Assembly (NCBI GenBank): GCA_015232165.1
Contig: JADGAE010000089.1
Location: 1-7,231 of the forward strand
Direction of reading: 5' to 3'
Source of the DNA: Nitrospirota bacterium
Lineage (GTDB): Bacteria > Nitrospirota > Thermodesulfovibrionia > Thermodesulfovibrionales > Magnetobacteriaceae
Length of the DNA: 7,231 nucleotides
The notes under the pieces: generated by a model
Database searches by the model: none
Seen by the model: only the letters and a program-made list of their open reading frames with translations
What the model was told of the DNA's origin: nothing
Position numbers and translations under genes: made by a program
Shown: positions 1 through 6,008 of the stretch, in pieces
How the letters are laid out: each line of letters begins with the position of its first letter
How positions within the stretch are numbered: the stretch's first letter is position 1

Positions 1-53
1 CGGAGTCCCCATTCTTTTCTTTGACGCAGCAACCCATGACTTTCTTATGCACC
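1..53 (-). repeat. Dispersed GC-rich intergenic repeat, copy A (inverted relative to copies B and C)
   Basis: Read on the minus strand, positions 53 to 29 form a 25-bp core starting GGTGCATAAGAAA and ending with a TGGGT block. It matches copy C (7121-7145) at 22 of 25 positions and copy B (5974-5998) at 20 of 25. Similarity to copy C continues to position 1 through an AAAGAAA stretch and a shared GACTCCG end, so the element may extend beyond the window edge. Next to the core the octamer ATGCACCC occurs twice in tandem (47-54 and 56-63). No coding capacity is evident. It lies about 90 nt upstream of gatA. Confidence 0.7.
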
Positions 54-70
54 CCATGCACCCTAAGATA

Positions 71-100
71 TTGAAACAAACAAAGAAACAATGATAGAAT
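71..100 (+). promoter_or_regulatory. Sigma-70-type promoter of gatA with extended -10
   Basis: A TTGAAA -35 box (71-76, 5 of 6 to consensus) is followed after 18 nt by TAGAAT (95-100, 5 of 6), which is preceded by TGA as in extended -10 promoters. Transcription would start near 107, leaving a leader of about 35 nt that contains the Shine-Dalgarno site. Because it sits directly upstream of gatA, gatA is probably transcribed from its own promoter rather than from an upstream gatC. Assigned by eye. Confidence 0.6.
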
Positions 101-130
101 AGTTCCAAGATTAACAAGATTAAAGCAATA

Positions 131-137
131 AAGGAGG
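131..137 (+). promoter_or_regulatory. Strong Shine-Dalgarno site fixing the TTG start of gatA
   Basis: AAGGAGG, a full anti-16S complement, ends four bases before the TTG at 142. No other in-frame start lies nearby; the next in-frame ATG is at 181 and would remove the conserved N-terminus. The short spacing and the weak TTG codon are partly offset by the strength of this site. Confidence 0.75.
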
Positions 138-141
138 CGTT

Positions 142-1581
142 TTGAAACCATATACACTTACGCTCAAGAAGGCGCAAGAGATGATCTCCGGCAAAGAGAT
201 AACCCCCGTTGAGCTTGCCGATGCGGTGTTTGATAGAATAGATGCGGTTGACAGTCAGGTAAATGCCTACGTCACGGTCACCAGGGACATTGGCACACAG
301 CGTGCCAGGTCAACACAGGCAGGTGCCTTAGGCACTCCGGTGTCGGGCATCCCCCTTGCCATCAAGGACAACATATGCACAAAGGGTATCAGGACAACCT
401 GCAGTTCAAAGATACTGGAGAACTTCGTCCCGCCCTACGAGAGCACGGTCACACAGAGGCTCTCCGATTATGTGCTGTTGGGCAAGACCAACCTGGACGA
501 GTTTGCGATGGGTTCCTCGACGGAGAACTCGGCCTTTTTCACAACGAAAAACCCCTGGGCTACCGACAGGGCCCCCGGTGGCAGCAGCGGTGGCTCCGCA
601 GCGGCTGTGGCGGCGGATGAGTGTATAGCGGCCCTGGGGTCGGATACGGGTGGCTCCATCCGCCAACCGGCGTCTTTTTGCGGCGTGGTTGGACTCAAGC
701 CCACCTATGGCAGGGTATCACGGTATGGCCTTGTGGCCTTTGCCTCGTCGTTGGACCAGATCGGCCCCCTTACCAAAACCGTTGAGGATGCAGCCATCCT
801 GCTAAACCTGATCTCCGGCAGAGATCCAAAGGACTCCACTTCCGCACTCGTTGAGATACCGGATTTTACGAAGGCGCTTGGGGGAAGTCTCAAGGGGCTT
901 AAGATCGGCATCCCCGATGAGTACTTCATCGACGGCATGGACAAGGAGGTTCATACGTGCATACTCAAGGCCATAGACGAACTCAGCGCCCAGGGGGCCA
1001 CTACCATAAAGATAAACCTACCACACACGGCCTATGCCGTTGCCACCTACTACGTCCTTGCCACCTCTGAGGCCAGCTCAAACCTCGCCCGCTACGACGG
1101 GGTCAAGTACGGAATGCGAGTTGATGGCGACAACCTCCTGGAGATGTATCTCAAGACCCGTGCTGCAGGGTTTGGCAGAGAGGTCAAGCGTCGGATCATG
1201 CTGGGTTCGTATGCGCTGTCTTCGGGATACTACGATGCCTACTACAAAAAGGCACAACAGGTAAGGACGCTCATCACGAGGGACTTTGAAGAGGCCTTCA
1301 AGAAGGTGGATGTTATCGTGACACCAACCTCGCCGACAACGGCGTTTAAGATCGGCGAAAAAGCCAACGACCCCCTTCAGATGTATCTCAGCGACATATT
1401 CACAATTTCGGTAAATCTCGCGGGAGTACCGGCCATATCAATCCCTGCCGGCTTTGACTCCAAACGGTTACCCGTGGGCCTTCAGCTCATCGGTCGCCAC
1501 TTCGACGAGGAAACAATCCTCAAGGCCGCCTACGCTTACGAAAGAGCAACGCAATGGTACACAAGGAAACCGGAGCTATGA
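142..1581 (+). CDS. gatA: Glutamyl-/aspartyl-tRNA amidotransferase subunit A (GatA)
   Basis: GatA is the amidase subunit of the cytoplasmic GatCAB complex. It hydrolyses glutamine and passes the ammonia to GatB, which converts Glu-tRNA(Gln) and/or Asp-tRNA(Asn) to the correct aminoacyl-tRNA. The 479-aa protein has the usual GatA length and the full amidase signature. The Ser-cisSer-Lys triad is visible: Lys75 in GIPLAIKDN, cis-Ser148 in [10 protein letters not shown] and nucleophile Ser172 in [12 protein letters not shown], followed by [14 protein letters not shown] (184-197). A late conserved block, [11 protein letters not shown], lies near residue 432. The start is TTG at 142 behind AAGGAGG. 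No gatB or gatC is adjacent: the next gene, rpsT, is convergent. The complex must therefore be encoded at dispersed loci, or gatC lies upstream of the window. The identification is secure; which tRNA is the natural substrate cannot be told from this gene. Confidence 0.97.
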   Translation: MKPYTLTLKKAQEMISGKEITPVELADAVFDRIDAVDSQVNAYVTVTRDIGTQRARSTQAGALGTPVSGIPLAIKDNICTKGIRTTCSSKILENFVPPYESTVTQRLSDYVLLGKTNLDEFAMGSSTENSAFFTTKNPWATDRAPGGSSGGSAAAVAADECIAALGSDTGGSIRQPASFCGVVGLKPTYGRVSRYGLVAFASSLDQIGPLTKTVEDAAILLNLISGRDPKDSTSALVEIPDFTKALGGSLKGLKIGIPDEYFIDGMDKEVHTCILKAIDELSAQGATTIKINLPHTAYAVATYYVLATSEASSNLARYDGVKYGMRVDGDNLLEMYLKTRAAGFGREVKRRIMLGSYALSSGYYDAYYKKAQQVRTLITRDFEEAFKKVDVIVTPTSPTTAFKIGEKANDPLQMYLSDIFTISVNLAGVPAISIPAGFDSKRLPVGLQLIGRHFDEETILKAAYAYERATQWYTRKPEL

Positions 1582-1670
1582 CTACACGAAAAGAGAGGAT
1601 GGCCGGCCCTACTCCCACTCGGACCCCCGCGGGTGTTAAGCTAAGAAAGAATAGGCTTTTCAGCGGGTAC

Positions 1671-1692
1671 CCCCTCCCCTTTACGGGAGGGG
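1671..1692. terminator. Hairpin between convergent gatA and rpsT (possible bidirectional terminator)
   Basis: Perfect 8-bp GC-rich stem: CCCCTCCC at 1671-1678 and GGGAGGGG at 1685-1692, with a 6-nt loop. It lies about 90 nt past the gatA stop and about 35 nt past the rpsT stop, where a shared terminator would be expected. Neither strand has a proper U-run after the stem; on the plus strand only a T/C-rich stretch (1704-1714) follows. Intrinsic termination is therefore uncertain, and it may act as a 3'-end stabilising structure. Confidence 0.4.
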
Positions 1693-1728
1693 AATATGCC
1701 TGGGTTTCTCTCTTAAGCCGGAGCCTTT

Positions 1729-2022
1729 TTAGGCAGCCTTCCCCATGAGGGCATGCAGTTTTGCCGATAGACGGGATATCTTTCGGGAGGCCGTATTGTC
1801 GTGCAAGACACCCTTGGTTGCGGCCTTGTCATAAGCCCTGATCACCTCCACCAGGCACTCCTTTGCCTTTTCCATATTTTTGGCCTCAATGGCCTCCTCA
1901 AGCCTTCTGGTAAGCGTGCGGAGCTTGCTTTTTACCATCCTGTTGCGCAACTGACTCTTTTGGGCCTGCCTTGTCCTCTTTAATACCGAGAGGCTACGTT
2001 TTGGTCGCGATCTAGCCGCCAT
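1729..2022 (-). CDS. rpsT: 30S ribosomal protein S20 (bS20)
   Basis: bS20 is a primary 16S rRNA-binding protein of the small ribosomal subunit. The 97-aa product, slightly longer than the common 85-90 aa, has the family pattern: a very basic, mostly helical N-terminal half (RSRPKRSLSVLKRTRQAQ, then RNRMVKSKLRTL), an acidic/Ala-rich middle helix (EEAIEAKNMEKAKE), and the conserved C-terminal block around AATKGVLHDNTASRKISRL (residues about 68-86). The ATG at 2022 has a good SD, AAAGGAG (2034-2040), though with a long 11-nt spacing. It starts 35 nt downstream of the 55-aa double-CxxC gene with no obvious promoter between them, so the two are probably co-transcribed. In some bacteria S20 represses its own translation; nothing visible here proves that. 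Confidence 0.96.
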   Translation of the reverse strand: MAARSRPKRSLSVLKRTRQAQKSQLRNRMVKSKLRTLTRRLEEAIEAKNMEKAKECLVEVIRAYDKAATKGVLHDNTASRKISRLSAKLHALMGKAA

Positions 2023-2057
2023 CTTGTTTTAAACTCCTTTCTTACTGTCTTTGCAGT

Positions 2058-2225
2058 CTATGCACGGTCGCTGTTCCTGCCGGATATCAACTCCCATGTC
2101 TTTTCGTCTAATTCGTCTATGTACTCGGAGATATTAAACCTCTTGCGACACTTCGTACAACTCAGAAACGCCGCCGTACACCCTAAAACCAACACTACCT
2201 TACTGTTACACTTTCTGCATTTCAC
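2058..2225 (-). CDS. Small double-CxxC (zinc-ribbon-like) protein, 55 aa
   Basis: This short frame begins with GTG at 2225 and ends in TAG at 2058-2060. The product has CRKC at residues 3-6 and CTKC at 23-26, plus an extra Cys16. The two CxxC knuckles 16 residues apart, with short beta-prone stretches (KVVLVLG), look like a zinc ribbon. After it comes RFNISEYIDELDEKTWELI (residues 29-47), an acidic amphipathic helix. This recalls a family annotated in databases as dual-CXXC-motif small (seleno)proteins, in which a zinc-ribbon half is followed by a helix with a LDE-type motif; that link is from memory and uncertain. There is no convincing SD, but an extended -10 box ends 9 nt before the GTG, so the mRNA may be nearly leaderless. 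rpsT follows after 35 nt. The function is unknown; a cytoplasmic metal-binding or redox role is a guess. Confidence 0.72.
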   Translation of the reverse strand: MKCRKCNSKVVLVLGCTAAFLSCTKCRKRFNISEYIDELDEKTWELISGRNSDRA

Positions 2226-2234
2226 AACGAGTAT

Positions 2235-2243
2235 ATTGTAACA
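2235..2243 (-). promoter_or_regulatory. Extended -10 promoter for the 55-aa gene and rpsT
   Basis: Read on the minus strand, TGT-TACAAT forms an extended -10 box (TACAAT at 2240-2235, 5 of 6 to consensus). No good -35 box stands at 16-18 nt, which is typical of extended -10 promoters. Expected initiation is near 2228, only about 3 nt before the GTG at 2225. It would drive the small gene and, by read-through, rpsT. Confidence 0.5.
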
Positions 2244-2269
2244 TTAAAATAAAAAAATATCACCCTCAA

Positions 2270-2284
2270 TTTTCAATTTGAAAA
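2270..2284. repeat. 15-bp near-perfect palindrome upstream of the small-gene promoter
   Basis: TTTTCAA and TTGAAAA surround a single central T. The centre lies about 49 nt upstream of the inferred start at 2228, a position used by activators or UP-like elements, but the sequence is AT-rich and may be fortuitous. Confidence 0.3.
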
Positions 2285-2350
2285 GTAAGGTATAGACAAA
2301 TACAATTGTTCAGTTCTATAGCAAAGATAAATCAGGTTTGCGAAATTCTT

Positions 2351-2426
2351 GTCATTCCTGCGCAAGCAGGAATCCACTCCATGCCACCATAAAAGGCGTA
2401 TAGATTCCAGCTTTAGCAGGAACGAC
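2351..2426. mobile_element. MITE-like 76-bp inverted-repeat element
   Basis: Two 26-bp arms (2351-2376 and 2401-2426) are imperfect inverted copies, matching at 20 of 26 positions, around a 24-nt centre. Both outer ends begin GTC(A/G)TTCCTGC. The left arm is itself a hairpin, ATTCCTGC-GCAA-GCAGGAAT (2354-2373), with an 8-bp perfect stem. The right arm keeps a weaker version (2404-2423). Intergenic elements with GTCATTCCTGCG-type ends are common in many bacterial genomes. There is no coding capacity, and no clear target-site duplication is visible. The centre is unlike the rest of the region. Confidence 0.65.
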
Positions 2427-2459
2427 ACTTGCCTGTCAATACCCAATACCACAATATTT

Positions 2460-2489
2460 TTGCAAATTCCATTTAGCTTGATATACAAT
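2460..2489 (+). promoter_or_regulatory. Probable promoter of the tolC-emrA operon
   Basis: TTGCAA (2460-2465, 4 of 6) and TACAAT (2484-2489, 5 of 6) are separated by 18 nt. Initiation would fall near 2496. This gives a leader of about 57 nt to the SD-preceded GTG at 2553, or a nearly leaderless message if the GTG at 2499 is used. An alternative -35-like TTGATA (2478-2483) overlaps it. By eye only. Confidence 0.4.
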
Positions 2490-2538
2490 TGAAGTATTGT
2501 GTATATGCAATCCACAGTGAATAAGACAAGAAGGGGTC

Positions 2539-2545
2539 AAGGGGG
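2539..2545 (+). promoter_or_regulatory. Shine-Dalgarno-like AAGGGGG favouring the internal GTG start of tolC
   Basis: AAGGGGG stands 7 nt before the in-frame GTG at 2553, ideal spacing. Upstream candidates (GTG 2499, ATG 2505, GTG 2517) have no SD. The ATG at 2562 has only GGCGGGG immediately against it. The match is imperfect, with G replacing A in the core. Confidence 0.45.
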
Positions 2546-2552
2546 CTTCTTT

Positions 2553-3920
2553 GTGGCGGGGATGCTCCACCCGGAGCTGAGGGGGTGCGGAGCCGTCCCC
2601 TTCTTATTTCTTCTTTTTGTTGCCATTCTCCTGGCGATTCCGCTGCTTTGCTACGGTGCGGACACCGAGGTGGTAAATATCTTAAAGGACGCGCTTACTA
2701 TCACGGAGGGGCTTGGGATTGCCACCGAACACGGCAGGTTGATCAATATCACCTCACACAACGTTGCCATTGCCTCCTCGGAGTCCGATCTTGCGCAAGC
2801 CGCCATGAGACCCTCCGTGGATATCTCGGTCGGACATTCCTCTTTATACTATCAACCGGGTGCCATCTTTAACAACAACACGGTAAATACCGCCAACAAG
2901 GCCTCCTTCTTTTACGGCGTCACCGTTAAACAGACCATCTACGACTTTGGTGCCAGGCTATCGCGGTATGACGAGTCGCTGGCGGCCATCGACAAGGCCA
3001 TGCTCGACGTTGACAGGGTAAGAAGTGTTGTGGCCTTAAGCTATCTTCTTGCATGTTTTGAGCTGCTTGAGACGGACAGTCTCATACACGTTGCCCTGCG
3101 GGAGGTTGAGCAACTTCATGCACACGCAGAGGTGACCCGCAACCTATACAACGAAGGCGTGGTAACAAGAAACGACCCCCTCGCTGCAGACGTAAGGCTG
3201 GCCGATGCCAGGCAGCGCCTGTTGAGCCTCAAAAACCTCAGAACCCTCAACGCCTCAAGGATCAACTACTTCCTCACCAGACCCCTAAACAACGGCGTGA
3301 CGCTCATAGATGACTCCCCGCAGCCACCACCACTTCAACCCCTTGAGATGTACCTAATGCACGCCCATACCCGGAGGATGGAAATCAAGATGGCAGACCG
3401 GCAAATACAAATGCTCCAACTGCAATCCAAGGCAAAGACGGCCTCGTACTATCCCAGATTCTACGTCCAGGGCGGGTTTAGCTACACCGAAAACCGATAC
3501 CAGGTGCACGAAGGCAACTGGTCGGCTGTCCTGGGGGCCGAGTTAAATGTTTTCGATGGTGGTGCCGCCAGGGCCGAGGTCTCCAAAATAAGACACAAGG
3601 CAGCACAGGTGTCACAAGAGCGCAAGAAGATTACGGATGATATCAGCCTTGAGGTACAAAAGGGCTATCTTGATACAAAGACGGCCTCCGAGCGGGCCAA
3701 GGTCACCGGAGAGGCAATTGCACATGGGCAGGAAAACCTCAGAATCAACAGGGTTCGCTACCAGGAGGGACAGGGCAGCGCCACGGATGTCCTTGATGCC
3801 ATTGCCCTGTTGACCCTTGCCGAGTCAAACTACTACAGGGCGCTATTTGACCTCAAACGCGCCTATGCAACACTACTCTACGCCGCGGCAATAGACATCG
3901 TCTCGGAGTATGGACACTAA
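2553..3920 (+). CDS. TolC-family outer membrane efflux protein
   Basis: TolC-type proteins form trimeric channels through the outer membrane and periplasm for tripartite exporters. From GTG 2553 the product is 455 aa, a normal family length. A signal peptide is clear: a hydrophobic core VPFLFLLFVAILLAIPLL (about residues 15-32) with likely cleavage after LLCYGA. Two outer-membrane-efflux repeats follow. The first has a beta-strand region DISVGHSSLYYQPG...FFYGVTVKQTIYDFGARLSRY (about 90-138) and long helices. The second has YYPRFYVQGGFSYTENRY (about 299-316) and GAELNVFDGGAARAEV (about 328-343), then a coiled helix ending in NYYRALFDLKRAYATLLYAA. The frame stays open to GTG 2499, but that start would give an unusually long, repeat-like N-terminus before the signal peptide; ATG 2562 is also possible. 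The emrA-like gene follows after 14 nt. The substrate is unknown. Confidence 0.93.
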   Translation: MAGMLHPELRGCGAVPFLFLLFVAILLAIPLLCYGADTEVVNILKDALTITEGLGIATEHGRLINITSHNVAIASSESDLAQAAMRPSVDISVGHSSLYYQPGAIFNNNTVNTANKASFFYGVTVKQTIYDFGARLSRYDESLAAIDKAMLDVDRVRSVVALSYLLACFELLETDSLIHVALREVEQLHAHAEVTRNLYNEGVVTRNDPLAADVRLADARQRLLSLKNLRTLNASRINYFLTRPLNNGVTLIDDSPQPPPLQPLEMYLMHAHTRRMEIKMADRQIQMLQLQSKAKTASYYPRFYVQGGFSYTENRYQVHEGNWSAVLGAELNVFDGGAARAEVSKIRHKAAQVSQERKKITDDISLEVQKGYLDTKTASERAKVTGEAIAHGQENLRINRVRYQEGQGSATDVLDAIALLTLAESNYYRALFDLKRAYATLLYAAAIDIVSEYGH

Positions 3921-3934
3921 GACCGGAGAGAAAT

Positions 3935-5044
3935 ATGGATACAGACAATACCAATATCGTTGAAAACAAAGAGTCCCACAAGAAGAGGAATGTGCTTGTC
4001 GTGCTATTGCTTCTTGTCCTGACAGGGGCAGTAGTGGGCATATACATGTACCGGATTTATAATGCTACACACATCAGTACCGATGATGCCTTCATAGACG
4101 GTTCGATGCACACGGTTGCCTCAAAGGTTGCCGGCACAGTGAGGGAGGTCTACGTCTCAGACAACGAGCCGGTCAAGAAGGGCCGGCCCCTCGTTGCTCT
4201 TGATACCGTCGATTACGCTGTTAAGGAAAGAGAGTCGCAGGCGGCCTATGAGGCCGAAGAGGCAAGGCTCATGGAGGCACAACTGCGGGTCGAGACGGCA
4301 AAGAGGCAACTGCTGGAGCTAAGTGAGCGTCTCAAGGGCGCTCAGGCCACCGTCAATGCACATCGTGCGGGCCTTGGGCAGTCGGAGCGGGACATAAGAC
4401 GCGCAGAGGGGCTCTACCACAAGGAGGCCATCTCAAAGGAACGCTATGAAAAGACCCTCACCGCACACGAGGTCAAATCTGCCGAAATGGAGTCTGCCAT
4501 AAGGCAGGTCAGTCTAGGCGAAAAAGCCATTGAGACCCAACGGGCACTCATACGACAGACTGAAACATCCATAGACACACAAAGGCTGGTTATTAAACAG
4601 AGGGAGGCCGCCTTGAGTCAGGCCAGGTTAAATCTGACCTACACAACGGTTTATGCCCCCGTGGATGGCTACATAAACAAGAAGTCCGTGGAGGTCGGCA
4701 ATCAGATACAGGTCGGACAGCCGCTTATGGCCATAGTCACACTGGAGGACGTATGGGTAACGGCCAACTTTAAGGAGACTCAACTCGGTAAGATAAAACC
4801 CGGTCAATCCGTCATCATCAAGGTTGATGCCTATCCGCAGGAGACCTTTAGCGGTAAGGTTGACAGTATCATGGCGGGGACGGGGTCGGTGTTTTCGCTC
4901 TTTCCGCCCGAGAATGCCACCGGCCATTACGTAAAGGTCGTTCAGCGGATACCCGTAAAGATTCTCATAGACAACAAGGACTCCGTCAAGAGACACACCT
5001 TAAGGGTGGGCATGTCCGTCGTCCCCACCGTGCTGGTGCAGTGA
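3935..5044 (+). CDS. EmrA/HlyD-family periplasmic adaptor (membrane fusion protein)
   Basis: This is the adaptor that links an inner-membrane pump to a TolC channel. Of 369 aa, residues 1-18 are cytoplasmic and charged (HKKR before the membrane). Residues 19-39 form one transmembrane helix, so the bulk is periplasmic. The EmrA/HlyD signature STDDAFIDG is at 48-56, followed by the first lipoyl half-domain VASKVAGTVREVYVSDNEPVKKG (61-83). A long alpha-helical hairpin spans about 92-230. The second lipoyl half is TTVYAPVDGYI to GNQIQVGQPLMAIV (237-268). A beta-barrel region contains NATGHYVKVVQRIPVKI (327-343), very like the drug-pump adaptor EmrA. ATG 3935 has GGAG six nt upstream. It is co-transcribed with tolC. 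No EmrB-like MFS or ABC pump follows; the next gene is convergent. The family call is firm, the substrate unknown. Confidence 0.95.
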   Translation: MDTDNTNIVENKESHKKRNVLVVLLLLVLTGAVVGIYMYRIYNATHISTDDAFIDGSMHTVASKVAGTVREVYVSDNEPVKKGRPLVALDTVDYAVKERESQAAYEAEEARLMEAQLRVETAKRQLLELSERLKGAQATVNAHRAGLGQSERDIRRAEGLYHKEAISKERYEKTLTAHEVKSAEMESAIRQVSLGEKAIETQRALIRQTETSIDTQRLVIKQREAALSQARLNLTYTTVYAPVDGYINKKSVEVGNQIQVGQPLMAIVTLEDVWVTANFKETQLGKIKPGQSVIIKVDAYPQETFSGKVDSIMAGTGSVFSLFPPENATGHYVKVVQRIPVKILIDNKDSVKRHTLRVGMSVVPTVLVQ

Positions 5045-5092
5045 GCAAGAGGGGTGAAGCATTACTTTTGTTTGAGCGTTGTAAAGATTACA

Positions 5093-5506
5093 TCAGGCAT
5101 TGTTCTTTAAGAATTCCCCTAGTTTCCTGTCTGCCACGTTTATGTGATCTACAAACCATGTGTTAAGGTCAAAGCACAGTGCGAATGATGCCAGCTTATT
5201 CCTGGCGGAGAAGTCATTTTTCAGGGTAGTGAGGTCGTTTATGAATCTTTCGTGTTGTTGTTTGTGCAATTGATAGTCGGTATACTGATACTGAGCCATG
5301 TACCTTTCTTCTATCGCAAAGTGACTCTTGGTATAGTGATCCAGGAAGCTAAACGTATCTTCAACCTCGCTCATCTCTCTGTTTTCAGAGATTGACTCGT
5401 GCAGGATACACAATTTATCCAGTAGCTCAATATGTTGCATGTCCTGCCAGATAACGCCGGTTTGCAACTGTTGTGTCCATTTTACAGGTATGCTTGTTTG
5501 TTGCAC
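5093..5506 (-). CDS. Bacteriohemerythrin (O2-binding non-haem di-iron protein)
   Basis: Hemerythrins bind O2 reversibly at a di-iron centre in a four-helix bundle. In bacteria, single-domain forms are linked to oxygen sensing, delivery or scavenging in microaerophiles and anaerobes. The 137-aa product has normal length and all seven expected ligands at canonical spacing: His25 (DMQH), His62 and Glu66 (SHFAIEE), His81 and His85 (HKQQH), and His121 and Asp126 (HINVAD). No signal peptide or extra domain is present, so it is cytoplasmic and stand-alone. The start is GTG at 5506 behind GGAGGG (5511-5516, spacing 4). It lies 84 nt downstream of the 94-aa gene on the same strand, possibly in one transcript, and converges with the emrA-like gene. 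Identification rests on motif pattern and is strong. Confidence 0.94.
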   Translation of the reverse strand: MQQTSIPVKWTQQLQTGVIWQDMQHIELLDKLCILHESISENREMSEVEDTFSFLDHYTKSHFAIEERYMAQYQYTDYQLHKQQHERFINDLTTLKNDFSARNKLASFALCFDLNTWFVDHINVADRKLGEFLKNNA

Positions 5507-5544
5507 GTAACCCTCCGTTTAAAAGCCTTTATTTGTGTTTATCA

Positions 5545-5562
5545 GGGGGGTATCTACCCCCC
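5545..5562. other. G-run hairpin in the leader of the bacteriohemerythrin gene
   Basis: GGGGGGTA (5545-5552) and TACCCCCC (5555-5562) are perfectly complementary around a 2-nt centre; sterically about 6 bp with a 6-nt loop. It sits between the 94-aa gene stop and the hemerythrin SD. On the minus strand no U-run follows it, so it is not a clear terminator. It could limit read-through or stabilise the upstream 3' end. Confidence 0.4.
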
Positions 5563-5590
5563 CGTTGTCAGATTGCTATTGTTATATTCC

Positions 5591-5875
5591 TTAGACCGCC
5601 TGATAAATCCTGACATCCGGTGTTGCCTGCAGATATGGCTTCAGTGCCTCAACAACATCACCGGTGAACAGGGTGCTGCCGAGGTAGGCCTGGGCCAATT
5701 CCACGGAATCAAAACCGTGCAGCACCTGTACGTCATCGCTGCGGATTAGCAGTTCCTTGGACCGTGCGCCGGGTATCTTATCTAAAAACGGCTGCTTGTA
5801 CCTGGTGTATACGCCCGCTGCATTGGGTCTGTCCGCCTCTGCTATTTTCAGGGTTATCTCCAAATATGCACTCAT
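5591..5875 (-). CDS. Small conserved-type protein with ABM-like (dimeric alpha-beta barrel) pattern
   Basis: The 94-aa product has no signal peptide or membrane segment. Predicted order by eye: strand YLEITLKIA (4-12), helix NAAGVYTRYKQPFLDKI (18-34), strands SKELLIRSDDVQVLHGF (39-55), helix SVELAQAYLGS (57-67), helix DVVEALKPYL (73-82), and strand DVRIYQAV (87-94). The strand-helix-strand layout with a VQVLHGFDS-type turn and YL-containing helix resembles small antibiotic-biosynthesis-monooxygenase-like (ABM/Dabb/YciI-type) ferredoxin-fold proteins, some of which are enzymes and many of unknown role. ATG 5875 has AAGGAG (5887-5892) at 11 nt. It lies 133 nt downstream of mqnE and 84 nt upstream of the hemerythrin gene. 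That it is a real gene is fairly sure; the fold is tentative and the function unknown. Confidence 0.82.
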   Translation of the reverse strand: MSAYLEITLKIAEADRPNAAGVYTRYKQPFLDKIPGARSKELLIRSDDVQVLHGFDSVELAQAYLGSTLFTGDVVEALKPYLQATPDVRIYQAV

Positions 5876-5970
5876 TAGTCTTTTTTCTCCTTATTGCGGA
5901 TTATTCTCTCAGAGGACACAATGTCACTCTTATCAACTTTAGCATATTGACGTCTATTATGTAAATGCAG

Positions 5971-6006
5971 GGGGGCGCATAAGAAAGTGGTGGGTGCCTG
6001 TGGGCA
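5971..6006 (+). repeat. Dispersed intergenic repeat, copy B, abutting the 3' end of mqnE
   Basis: The 25-bp core at 5974-5998 starts GGCGCATAAGAAA and ends TGGGTGCC. It matches copy C at 21 of 25 positions and copy A at 20 of 25, in the same orientation as copy C. Only the core is present: the AAAGAAA/GACTCCG tail of copies A and C is missing, as the mqnE stop codon lies at 6009-6011. It may be a truncated copy. Confidence 0.65.
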
Positions 6007-6008
6007 AC

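Noticed and set aside
1578..1748. Plus-strand frame whose ATG overlaps the gatA stop (ATGA), about 56 codons
   Set aside because: It runs through the intergenic hairpin and into the rpsT 3' end, has Pro/Arg/Ser-rich composition, no good SD and no recognisable motif. It does not resemble gatB, which would be the expected neighbour.
1801..1983. Plus-strand 60-codon frame opposite rpsT
   Set aside because: It is a shadow of the S20 gene on the other strand.
2351..2426. CRISPR repeat or terminator interpretation of the inverted repeats
   Set aside because: There are no regularly spaced direct repeats or spacers. The structure has no U-run and is positioned between divergent genes, so neither fits.
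2273..2515. Minus-strand 80-codon frame across the tolC upstream region
   Set aside because: It reads through the MITE-like element (giving the typical repeat-derived SCLRRND string) and both promoters. It has no SD and no family resemblance.
2640..2665. Lipoprotein signal (Cys before the cleavage region) in the TolC-like protein
   Set aside because: The residues before the Cys are Pro-Leu-Leu and do not fit a lipobox, which needs a small residue at -1. An ordinary signal peptidase I site after CYGA is more likely.
4628..4996. Minus-strand 122-codon frame opposite the emrA-like gene
   Set aside because: It is antisense to a clear adaptor coding region, with no motif or ribosome site of its own.
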